Origin: a virus
DNA: 45,684 bases
Virus record (IMG/VR): IMGVR_UViG_3300034684_000191
Coordinates: 1 to 45,684 of that record
Reading direction: 5' to 3' (one strand)
How positions within the stretch are numbered: the first letter of the stretch is position 1; each line of letters opens with the position of its first letter. This document shows positions 29,472-37,174 of the stretch, piece by piece. The position numbers and the translations under genes are program-made. The notes beneath the pieces are model-generated. The model saw only the letters and a list, made by a program, of their open reading frames with translations, ran no database searches and was not told the DNA's origin.

Positions 29472-31934
29472 TTGTCGGATAACTTTGGGCTGAAAATTGG
29501 CATTGAGGGCGAGCGCGAGTTTAAGGATGCATTGCGCGACATCAACCAGTCCTTCAAAGTTTTGGGCAGCGAGATGAAGCTGGTATCCTCTGAATTTGAT
29601 AAAAACGACAAAAGCGTTCAAGCAGTAACTGCGCGCAATGAAGTCCTAAACAAAGCCATTGATGCGCAAAAGGATAAAATCTCCACCCTCGAAGCCGCGC
29701 TTAAGAATGCCTCCGAGTCCTTTGGTGAGAACGATAAACGCACGCAGAATTGGGCCATCCAGCTCAATAACGCCAAGGCCGAGCTCAACGATATGGAGCG
29801 GGAGCTGGACGAAACCGCAGAAGAAGCGGACGACCTTGGCGATGAGCTCAAGGAAACCGGCGACGAAGCGGAAAAGTCGGGAGGCAAATTCGAAAAGCTC
29901 GGCGGTGTCCTAAAGGGCATTGGAGCGGCTATGGGTGCGGTCGCGGTCGCTGCCGGAGCTGCCGCCATCAAGCTCGGTAAAGAGGTCGTTCAGCAGTTCG
30001 GCGAGCTCGAACAAAACCTCGGCGGGTCAGAGGCCGTCTTTCAGGAATATGCCGATCACATGCAAAAAATAGGCGAAGATGCCTATAAAAACATGGGCGT
30101 GTCGCAGTCGCAGTATTTGGCGACTGCCAACAAGATGGGCGCGCTGTTTCAAGGATCAGGGCTGGATGTTCAAAAATCCGCTGATCTGACCGAAAAAGCG
30201 ATGCAGCGTGCGGCGGATATGGCTTCCGTCATGGGAATCGACATGCAGATGGCACTCGATTCTGTGGCCGGGGCCGCTAAGGGAAACTTCACGATGATGG
30301 ATAACTTGGGCGTCAGCATGAACGCCACATCCATCCAAGCATATGCCGCCGCAAAAGGGCTGGACTTCATTTGGGCGAGCGCGTCACAAGCGGAAAAAGC
30401 CGAAGTCGCTATGCAAATGTTCTTCGAGCAGACTGAACAGTACGCGGGCAACTTCGCTCGTGAAAGTACAGAGACCGTTACCGGCTCACTTGGCTTACTC
30501 ACAGCCGCAACGCAATCTTTTGTGGCGGGGCTTGGCAATGCCGACGCCGATATGACGAATTTGACCGCGAATCTCGTGGACGCTTTCCAAGCCGTAGTCA
30601 AAAACATTGTTCCGGTCTTGGAAAATGTCGTGGCTGCGCTGCCCAAAGCCATGGATGCAATATTGAAGGCGGTTGGCGACCTGCTGCCCATGCTGCTGGA
30701 GACGGTTATCAGCATTTTTACGCAGATGCTGAACACGATTTTATCGCTACTACCAAAGCTCATCCCGGTGGCGGTCGATGCGGTGATGACTGTTGTGGGG
30801 GCGCTCATTGAGAATCTCCCGCTACTCATTGCTGCCGCCATCCAGCTCATCACGGCGCTCGTCAGCGGTATCGGCACTGCGCTTCCGCAGCTTATTCCTG
30901 CCGCCGTAAGCGCGGTGATGGCCATTGTGCAGGGCTTAGTCGACAGCCTACCCATGCTGCTTGACGCGGCGCTTCAGCTTATACTCGGCTTGGCGCAAGG
31001 TCTGTTGGCCGCACTTCCCGAGCTGATTGCGGTGCTCCCGGTTCTGATTCAGTCGATACTGGACTTCATCATCAGCGCCATTCCCCAAATCATCGATGCC
31101 GGGTTTCAGCTTTTTGTGTCACTGGTAACTGCACTGCCTGAGATTATCGCCCAGATCATCGCGGCCATTCCCCAGATTATTTCTTCGCTGGTGACAGCCA
31201 TCATCCAGTCTATCCCGATGATCATCCAGGCGGGAATCGACCTGCTGATTTCGCTGGTTCAGGCTTTGCCCCAGATCGTCACCCAAATCGTGGCGGCTAT
31301 CCCAATTATCATTAATGGGCTGGTGACGGCCATCCTCGGGAACATCGACAAAATCATCATGGCCGGGGTGCAGCTTCTGGTATCACTCATAACCAACCTC
31401 CCGAAAATCATTGTCGAGGTGGTCAAGGCCGTGCCGCAAATTGTTGCAGCCCTAGTCAGGGGTTTCGCCGACAACATAGGCAAGATGGTGGACGTTGGTT
31501 CTAACCTTATTAGGGGATTGTGGCAGGGAATCAACAATGTGACTGACTGGCTGTGGGGTAAAATCTCCGGCTTCTTCGGCGGTGTGGTTGACAGGATAAA
31601 GAACTTCTTTGGTATCAAGTCCCCATCCACGCTTTTTGCCGAGATCGGCAGCAACATGGGCGAAGGCATCGGTGTGGGCTTCGAGAAAGCCATGCAACAT
31701 GTCAGCGAAGATATGCAAAACGCCATCCCCACAGACTTCGATGTGGATGCTGGGCTTAACATTCGCAGCAATGTTGCTGGTGGCACTGGCGGTTGGGCGA
31801 CTGCGAGCGGTCCGTTGGTGGTCGTGCAGCAAATGATCGTGCGCACTGAGGACGATATCCGGCGTGTCTCGCAGGAACTTTACAACCTGATGGAAACTGG
31901 CTCTCGCGCACAGGGTCGGTTTAGCCCGGCATAA
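29472..31934 (+). CDS. tape measure protein
   Basis: This 820-residue protein sets tail length. Residues 1-130 form a coiled coil ('MKLVSSEFDKNDKSVQAV' onward), then a Gly/Ala segment, a globular part ('GNFTMMDNLGVSMNATS'), and a long hydrophobic section (about 427-660). That section is built from 22-residue repeats beginning 'LPxLI' and then 44-residue double repeats. The C-terminal 'DRIKNFFGIKSPSTLFAEIG' followed by 'NMGEGIGVGFEKAM' is a common tape-measure ending. The start is TTG at 29472, 9 bases after AAAGGAGG, which lies partly inside a perfect hairpin. It is translated after the chaperones in the tail operon. Confidence 0.93.
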   Translation: MSDNFGLKIGIEGEREFKDALRDINQSFKVLGSEMKLVSSEFDKNDKSVQAVTARNEVLNKAIDAQKDKISTLEAALKNASESFGENDKRTQNWAIQLNNAKAELNDMERELDETAEEADDLGDELKETGDEAEKSGGKFEKLGGVLKGIGAAMGAVAVAAGAAAIKLGKEVVQQFGELEQNLGGSEAVFQEYADHMQKIGEDAYKNMGVSQSQYLATANKMGALFQGSGLDVQKSADLTEKAMQRAADMASVMGIDMQMALDSVAGAAKGNFTMMDNLGVSMNATSIQAYAAAKGLDFIWASASQAEKAEVAMQMFFEQTEQYAGNFARESTETVTGSLGLLTAATQSFVAGLGNADADMTNLTANLVDAFQAVVKNIVPVLENVVAALPKAMDAILKAVGDLLPMLLETVISIFTQMLNTILSLLPKLIPVAVDAVMTVVGALIENLPLLIAAAIQLITALVSGIGTALPQLIPAAVSAVMAIVQGLVDSLPMLLDAALQLILGLAQGLLAALPELIAVLPVLIQSILDFIISAIPQIIDAGFQLFVSLVTALPEIIAQIIAAIPQIISSLVTAIIQSIPMIIQAGIDLLISLVQALPQIVTQIVAAIPIIINGLVTAILGNIDKIIMAGVQLLVSLITNLPKIIVEVVKAVPQIVAALVRGFADNIGKMVDVGSNLIRGLWQGINNVTDWLWGKISGFFGGVVDRIKNFFGIKSPSTLFAEIGSNMGEGIGVGFEKAMQHVSEDMQNAIPTDFDVDAGLNIRSNVAGGTGGWATASGPLVVVQQMIVRTEDDIRRVSQELYNLMETGSRAQGRFSPA

Positions 31935-31946
31935 GGAGGTGACGGC

Positions 31947-32714
31947 ATGGGCTTCATCTACAACGGCATTTCTTCCCAGAGCATGCGGGTGAAGGCGCGC
32001 CTGTCGAACTGGCAGGCGGTGCCGTCCCTTCGCAACTCGTTTGTGACGGTTCCCGGCAGACCGGGCGTCGCGGACTTTGGCACCGACAGCGCCGAGAAAG
32101 TCATCACGGTACATTGTAATATCTACCCCCAGCGCAGTTTCGCGGAACTCGTACGGGTACTGGACGAGATGGCCGACTGGCTCAACCCGGACTTTGGTAC
32201 CCAACGGCTCATATTGGACGATGTGCCGGATAGGTACTTCTCCGCCCGGCTGTATGAGGCAGTAGATTGTGAACGACTCATCCGCTCTGCCGGTTCCTTT
32301 GACCTTCGCTTTGTTTGCCCGGACCCACACGCTTATGCGCTGACCGACGAAACCTATACCATCGCCACAACGGGAACGCATTCGCTCCAGCGCGAAAAGG
32401 GCAACACTGTCTCGGAGCCGGTATATTTTCTGCGGGGTGTGATCCTCATCGGCGCAAAAATCTTCCTTACCACCAATGATGAAGAGCTGCAGGTGGTCGG
32501 TCCGCTGGCAGACGGCGAGACACTGATCATCGACTCCGGTCTTGTGACCGCCAAGGTAATGAACGAGGAAGGCGAAACCCTGCGCAATGGGCTACCCTGC
32601 CTGAAAGAGCTAAATTTCCCGGCCCTGTACAAAGGAACCAATACCGTGAAAGTGGCTGTCGAGAACGCCACCTTCGTGGATTTGAATATAGAGGCGCACA
32701 GCCGATGGAGGTGA
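31947..32714 (+). CDS. distal tail protein (Dit)
   Basis: This 255-residue protein has an N-terminal Dit domain ('MGFIYNGISSQSMRVKARLS', 'RNSFVTVPGRPGVADFG', 'ITVHCNIYPQRSFAELVRVL', 'DRYFSARLYEAVDCERL') and a C-terminal beta domain. It forms the hexameric hub joining tail tube to tip. It follows the tape measure by 12 bases with an AAGGAGG site and precedes Tal, the standard order. Confidence 0.9.
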   Translation: MGFIYNGISSQSMRVKARLSNWQAVPSLRNSFVTVPGRPGVADFGTDSAEKVITVHCNIYPQRSFAELVRVLDEMADWLNPDFGTQRLILDDVPDRYFSARLYEAVDCERLIRSAGSFDLRFVCPDPHAYALTDETYTIATTGTHSLQREKGNTVSEPVYFLRGVILIGAKIFLTTNDEELQVVGPLADGETLIIDSGLVTAKVMNEEGETLRNGLPCLKELNFPALYKGTNTVKVAVENATFVDLNIEAHSRWR

Positions 32715-32718
32715 TTGC

Positions 32719-35238
32719 ATGGCAGTTGTGCTGACTTTAAACAAACAAGAGCAGTTCACCGGCGAATTTCCGGTGACCCCGCAAACGGGTGCCATGTGGC
32801 GCTTCAATGAGGCGACGCCTATGGTGGTAGACGGTGTGAACTATGTGCTGGATTCGTCCGGCAGAGGCCGCCATTTCGAGGTGAAAAAGTGGTCCGGCAC
32901 CACCGCTGCACTTGTGAACGGGCGGCATGGCCGGTATATCCGCATCAACACCAATAACCCTACTACCGAGCAGACCTACCTATACGCCAAGAACGACGGC
33001 TCCTTCTTTTCCAATCTGGGCGACCGGATCGCTGTGGGCGGCTGGATCAACCCCACCACCTACTCGGTGGGTAACACCTACTGCCCGATTTTCAATACGC
33101 GCGCTGGCCCCGGTCAGCCGCTTTTATATATTTCCCTCATTTCAGGCCGCCCGCGCATGATGCTGTACAACAGCACCGGGGGTTTGATTTGCGACCAGTC
33201 CGAAACGCCTACCATCACCTTCAAAAACAATGGTTGGTATTTTATGGGCAATATCATCGACCTTGTGGCGAACACCACGCAGTATGTCATTGGTGACCGG
33301 AGCACCGGCGAGCTGTGGTTCGGCCCGTTGCGTGCCATCACGGGAACGCTGAATCCAAACTGTGTGGCCGATATCGAGATCGGCCGCCACACCACTACCT
33401 ACTGGTATGCGGGCGGTTTCGACGACTGGTTCTTCGAGACGGAGAGCCAACTCACCGTCGATGATTTGGCGCGGTATTTCAAACAGTCTCTCATAGCCAA
33501 CGGCGGCGATACTTCCGAGAATGTGGATGCAATTTCCCAGCCCGGAAAGGTGGTGCTGCGGCGCTCCGGTACATACCCGGAGTCCGGCGAACTGCTGACC
33601 ATTGCCTCGGAGTATGCCTTGGAGGGCGAGGGCCGGGTGGCCGTTACCTCAGAATACACGCCGGGTGTGACCGCCATTTCGCTGGTGGAAACCGCTACCT
33701 CCTACGATTTCGAGGAATGGTCGGAATGGACTGCTACGGGTAACGAAGGCGCTCTTATGTCGCCGCCCGGCACTTATATCAGATTCCGAGTGACGCTCAC
33801 CACCAGCGACTTCGATTTGACCCCACGGTTGGTGGATATTCAGCTACACGATATCCCGCCGCCTGCTCACCGCAAGAAGCTCGGTTTCGAGCGTCCCATG
33901 GTGATGACCCCTGATGGCCAGTGGGAGGCAGTCCTGGAGCGGGCCTACGACATCATCGTCACCAGCGAGGTCAACGGTTCCGACACGCTGGACTTTAAGC
34001 TGCCCTTTGAGGATGGAAAGCGGCTGTCACTGGAAAACGAGCGCATGGTGCAAGTGGGCGATGAGGTCTACCGCATCCGCACTATCACTGACGAAAAGGC
34101 ATCAGACGGCAGCATCGTGACTTCGGTGTATGCCGAGGCTGCGTTCTATGATCTGACCTACTCTGCGGAGAAGGAACCGCGTGAATTTAACGCTGCCCTG
34201 GCCGACGAACCCATGCAGTGGGCCTTGGAAGGCACGGGCTGGGAAGTTGGCGATGTGAAAGTAAGCACGCTGCGCTCATGGACCTGTGAAGAGAAGAACT
34301 CCCTCGCCATCCTGCGCATGGTGCAATCAATTCACGGCGGCGATCTCGTTTTCGACAATAAAAACCGGCTGGTGCATTTGTATGTGTTCTCGGGCAAGGA
34401 GTCCGGGGCGCTGTTTGCCTACCGAAAGAACCTCAACAACATCAAGCGCGTTGTAGATACCCGCAGCCTGATCACCCGGCTGTACGCCTACAGCAAGGAT
34501 GGCATCAACTTTGCCAGCATCAACGAGGGCAAACCCTATGTGGAGGATTACACCTATACCAGCGAAATCCGGGTGTCCACCCTTGACCTCTCGAATTTCA
34601 CCAATCCCTATCAGATGTTGGAATTCACCCGGATGCGCATGGCTGAATATGGCAAACCTCGTGTTTCTTATGTGCTGTCGGTTATGGACCTCTCGGTGCT
34701 CACCGGCTACGAGCACGAGGATTGGGAACTGGGCGACATCGTGACGGTGGATGACCGCGATCTCGGCCTCACCATCAATACGCGCGTCATCCGCAGACAA
34801 TACAATGTGCAAGAGCCGTGGAAAACGGTGCTGGAGCTCTCCAGCAAGCTGCGGGAGTTGGGCGATTCTTCAAACAGCGCCATTGCCGACCAACTCGACC
34901 AGTCCAATGTCATGTCGCAGGAAATCAAGGATATGGTGCCGTTTAACCTGCTGCGCAACAGCCGCGCTGACAACGGATTCGCCTATTGGACCAACTCCGG
35001 CTTTGAGTTGGAGTCCAGCGGCGTGAGCGGCAATGCCTCCTTCAAGGCGGTGGGTGTGTCGGGCAGCACCAAAAGCATGTATCAGACCATCTATCCCGCC
35101 AATCGCCGCAGCTACACCATTTCGGCGCAGATTGGCTCGGATGATCTTCAAAAAGGCCCCAATGGGCAGGTTGGTATTGAGGTGGTATTCGAATTTGAGG
35201 ACGGGACCACCGAAACGAGGTTTATTGATTTGTATTAA
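32719..35238 (+). CDS. tail-tip/Tal protein with N-terminal LamG-like domain
   Basis: This 839-residue protein has residues 20-260 like a concanavalin/LamG sugar-binding fold ('MWRFNEATPMVVDG', 'GDRIAVGGWINPTTYSVG', 'GGFDDWFFETESQLTVDDLA'). Residues 390-740 match the phage minor structural/Tal family ('SEVNGSDTLDFKLPFEDGKR', 'RTITDEKASDGSIVTSVYAE', 'RVIRRQYNVQEPWKTVLELS'). The C-terminus starts a carbohydrate-binding-like module ('NLLRNSRADNGFAYWTNSGF') that stops abruptly at TAA 35236. The matching rest of that module is encoded in the same frame a few codons later (35254-35448), so the protein appears split. Confidence 0.88.
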   Translation: MAVVLTLNKQEQFTGEFPVTPQTGAMWRFNEATPMVVDGVNYVLDSSGRGRHFEVKKWSGTTAALVNGRHGRYIRINTNNPTTEQTYLYAKNDGSFFSNLGDRIAVGGWINPTTYSVGNTYCPIFNTRAGPGQPLLYISLISGRPRMMLYNSTGGLICDQSETPTITFKNNGWYFMGNIIDLVANTTQYVIGDRSTGELWFGPLRAITGTLNPNCVADIEIGRHTTTYWYAGGFDDWFFETESQLTVDDLARYFKQSLIANGGDTSENVDAISQPGKVVLRRSGTYPESGELLTIASEYALEGEGRVAVTSEYTPGVTAISLVETATSYDFEEWSEWTATGNEGALMSPPGTYIRFRVTLTTSDFDLTPRLVDIQLHDIPPPAHRKKLGFERPMVMTPDGQWEAVLERAYDIIVTSEVNGSDTLDFKLPFEDGKRLSLENERMVQVGDEVYRIRTITDEKASDGSIVTSVYAEAAFYDLTYSAEKEPREFNAALADEPMQWALEGTGWEVGDVKVSTLRSWTCEEKNSLAILRMVQSIHGGDLVFDNKNRLVHLYVFSGKESGALFAYRKNLNNIKRVVDTRSLITRLYAYSKDGINFASINEGKPYVEDYTYTSEIRVSTLDLSNFTNPYQMLEFTRMRMAEYGKPRVSYVLSVMDLSVLTGYEHEDWELGDIVTVDDRDLGLTINTRVIRRQYNVQEPWKTVLELSSKLRELGDSSNSAIADQLDQSNVMSQEIKDMVPFNLLRNSRADNGFAYWTNSGFELESSGVSGNASFKAVGVSGSTKSMYQTIYPANRRSYTISAQIGSDDLQKGPNGQVGIEVVFEFEDGTTETRFIDLY

Positions 35239-35253
35239 GGAAGGAGGCCGCCT

Positions 35254-35448
35254 GTGGCATATTTTCAGCAGGTGGCCCGCAGCGCCTCGCCGCAAGGCTA
35301 TGGCAACGTGCGGGCCATTACCATCCGACTCTGTGTCATCGACTGCACCGGCATGGTGTATTTCACCGATGTAATGTTTCAGGCGGGTTCCATCGCCACC
35401 GGTTGGGTGGGTCATGCGAGCGAAATCCAGTGGACGCTGGATGGGTAA
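35254..35448 (+). CDS. C-terminal module of the Tal protein as a separate ORF
   Basis: This 64-residue protein carries 'VRAITIRLCVIDCTGMVYFT' and 'DVMFQAGSIATGWVGHASEI', which in related tail proteins finishes the carbohydrate-binding module begun at the end of Tal. It lies in the same frame as Tal, separated only by TAA and five codons, and has its own GGAAGGAGG site before a GTG start. It could be made by reinitiation, by readthrough, or be the product of a nonsense mutation. Its core resembles residues 20-55 of the next tail protein (36605-37174). Confidence 0.7.
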   Translation: MAYFQQVARSASPQGYGNVRAITIRLCVIDCTGMVYFTDVMFQAGSIATGWVGHASEIQWTLDG

Positions 35449-35452
35449 ATGG

Positions 35453-35502
35453 ATAGACCCAAACAATAGGTTTGGTTCAAAAAAAGTTTGGGTCTATTTT
35501 TT
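35453..35502 (+). terminator. rho-independent terminator before the HTH cargo gene
   Basis: ATAGACCCAAAC (35453-35464) pairs perfectly with GTTTGGGTCTAT (35486-35497), followed by six Ts. It shields the cargo gene from tail transcription, and would also cut late transcription unless antitermination occurs. Confidence 0.85.
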
Positions 35503-35503
35503 A

Positions 35504-35540
35504 TTGAACCATTGACATTCAACGGTTCAATATGTATAAT
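35504..35540 (+). promoter_or_regulatory. strong sigma-70 promoter with inverted operator for the HTH cargo gene
   Basis: TTGACA (35512-35517), a 17-base spacer and TATAAT (35535-35540) form a consensus promoter. ATTGAACC/GGTTCAAT arms flank the -35 box (TTGAACC 35504-35510, GGTTCAA 35524-35530), and a further GGTTCAA lies at 35474-35480. These are likely operators, perhaps for the HTH protein itself. Confidence 0.85.
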
Positions 35541-35572
35541 GATGGTATAAAATCAAGACTGGAGGACAGAGC

Positions 35573-36538
35573 ATGTCACGGCAATTCGATGAATATATGG
35601 CAGATAAGTTTGAGCTATACGGAGAAGCTCATTCACTGATTGAACCAGGCAGTTTTGAAGAGCTCATAAAAGCAATACAGGTTAAGGATGTTATTCAAAC
35701 GGCAATTAGCAGCTTAATGCACGATGAGGATTCCAGTGGGTGGGACGATTTGCTGCAAACCCAAAACGACTTTATCCATGAGTATCTTAGTTCCCTTGGT
35801 GAGTTCGATAACAGTTTTCTCGTCAACAACATTAACTACATGGCGAAGAAGAGCGATCTCCGTATAGGAGACCTTGAAAAACTTCTTGGTATTAGTGCGG
35901 GATATATTTCCCGTACAGCGAAAGAAAACTCAGCCAAGAAATTAAGTGTTGATGTTGTCTGGAAAATCGCTAAACTTTTTGAGACAGATATCAAGGTATT
36001 GCTTGAAACAGATTTACAGATACCGAATTCCAACACAGAAATGGCTGCGAAATTTCTACAAAAGACATATGGTCAAACTGCGGATGGGACGATTGAATGG
36101 ATCAATAATGGTGGTGTCGAGTGCGAACTTGATGAAAGGATAAAGGGTACAAAATTAGTGACTGAAGATGATGCGGTCACTTTATATCATCCCATGCGTT
36201 TAAGCCGCGATGCAAGGTTCATTCTTGTGGATGACATTTTTACATGCGAAAACATTAACCTCGAAAAAGAGGTGCTTATTATCCCGTTCAGACTTGAGAA
36301 ATCCGATAAGATTAATTATGATTTCATTCTTCGCTGGTCGGAAGATGATGAGAGCAACCCGGACTATGGGAAGAACTATTTTCAAAGAATGTTCAATACG
36401 GTCGACGACCCCTTTGGCGGACTTGATGTTTATGCCAATAATCTGTATCAGCTCATCAAAAACCGTGAGTATGATACAAGGATATCGCCTGAGGTTAAGG
36501 ATATAATCACTGATTACCTTAAAAGTGATACCAACTAA
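35573..36538 (+). CDS. HTH-domain cargo (moron) protein of unknown function
   Basis: This 321-residue protein has an N-terminal helical part (1-85), then an XRE-like helix-turn-helix at about 88-145 ('KKSDLRIGDLEKLLGISAGY' then 'DVVWKIAKLFETDIKVLLE'). A C-terminal domain I do not recognise contains 'VLIIPFRLEKSDKINYDFIL' and 'MFNTVDDPFGGLDVYANNLY'. The gene is much more AT-rich than its neighbours, and has a consensus promoter with repeated TTGAACC sites and terminators on both sides. This is the mark of a moron expressed from the silent prophage, so superinfection immunity, defence or host-gene control are plausible. There is no signal peptide and no nuclease motif. It interrupts the tail module. 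Confidence 0.75.
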   Translation: MSRQFDEYMADKFELYGEAHSLIEPGSFEELIKAIQVKDVIQTAISSLMHDEDSSGWDDLLQTQNDFIHEYLSSLGEFDNSFLVNNINYMAKKSDLRIGDLEKLLGISAGYISRTAKENSAKKLSVDVVWKIAKLFETDIKVLLETDLQIPNSNTEMAAKFLQKTYGQTADGTIEWINNGGVECELDERIKGTKLVTEDDAVTLYHPMRLSRDARFILVDDIFTCENINLEKEVLIIPFRLEKSDKINYDFILRWSEDDESNPDYGKNYFQRMFNTVDDPFGGLDVYANNLYQLIKNREYDTRISPEVKDIITDYLKSDTN

Positions 36539-36555
36539 ATATTACCTATCGTACA

Positions 36556-36582
36556 AAAAGGCCGCTTCGGTGGTCTTTTTTT
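36556..36582 (+). terminator. rho-independent terminator after the HTH cargo gene
   Basis: AAAAGGCCGC pairs with GTGGTCTTTT around a TTCG loop (36566-36569), including two G-U pairs, followed by more Ts. It completes the self-contained cargo cassette. Confidence 0.8.
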
Positions 36583-36604
36583 CTTGTCTTGGAGGTGACG
36601 TGCC

Positions 36605-37174
36605 ATGGTAGATAATTTCATCCGGTTCGTGGAGCCCATCAAGCTCCGCGAAGAAGAAAAGCGTGTGGTGAGCATCACCGTCCGGCTGTTGATCAGCGAT
36701 TGCACCGGCACAATCTACTATACCGACCTGCAGCTTCAAGAAGGCGACCGGCTTACCGGTTACACCCCGCACACCTCTACCATGCTCCGAGACCCCCACG
36801 GTCCGGTCATATGGCGCAACGGGATCATCCGGCACGGGGCTACCATCCTGCTCAATGTCCCCGGACAAACCAGCACCGGCCTCGACTATTATTTATATCC
36901 CTTGGACAGTATGGCCGCTGAAAGCATCCACCTTGCCACCGAAACTGGCTCCCACAAGGCCACCTTCCGCTCGGCGGCCAATGCGGGCGACGAGTTCGCC
37001 CTGCTCGCCTCGGGGCGGCACTGCTTGCGCAATGGAAGCCCTACGCCTAAGTGGGGCTTTTTTCAATACGCGGCGGCCTACGATTCCAAGTACAAGGTGG
37101 AGCTGCAGCAAGGCACCTCGGCCCGGCTGTACGTTGAGTTCCGGGAGATGCAGGAAGGAGAATCGAAGCCATGA
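36605..37174 (+). CDS. tail structural protein, carbohydrate-binding-like
   Basis: This 189-residue protein carries near residues 20-55 'RVVSITVRLLISDCTGTIYY', 'TDLQLQEGDRLTGYTPH', clearly like the module end at 35254-35448, so the two are duplicates or halves of a repeated tail module. The rest ('HGATILLNVPGQTSTGLDYY', 'SHKATFRSAANAGDEFALLA') is beta-rich. It probably links Tal to the fibre. GGAGGTGACG precedes its ATG; it overlaps the fibre gene by 4 bases. Confidence 0.65.
   Translation: MVDNFIRFVEPIKLREEEKRVVSITVRLLISDCTGTIYYTDLQLQEGDRLTGYTPHTSTMLRDPHGPVIWRNGIIRHGATILLNVPGQTSTGLDYYLYPLDSMAAESIHLATETGSHKATFRSAANAGDEFALLASGRHCLRNGSPTPKWGFFQYAAAYDSKYKVELQQGTSARLYVEFREMQEGESKP

Noticed and set aside
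35524-35530. CRISPR-like or iteron array from the repeated GGTTCAA near the cargo promoter.
   Set aside because: There are only three heptamers at irregular spacing around the -35 box, which fits operator sites rather than an array.
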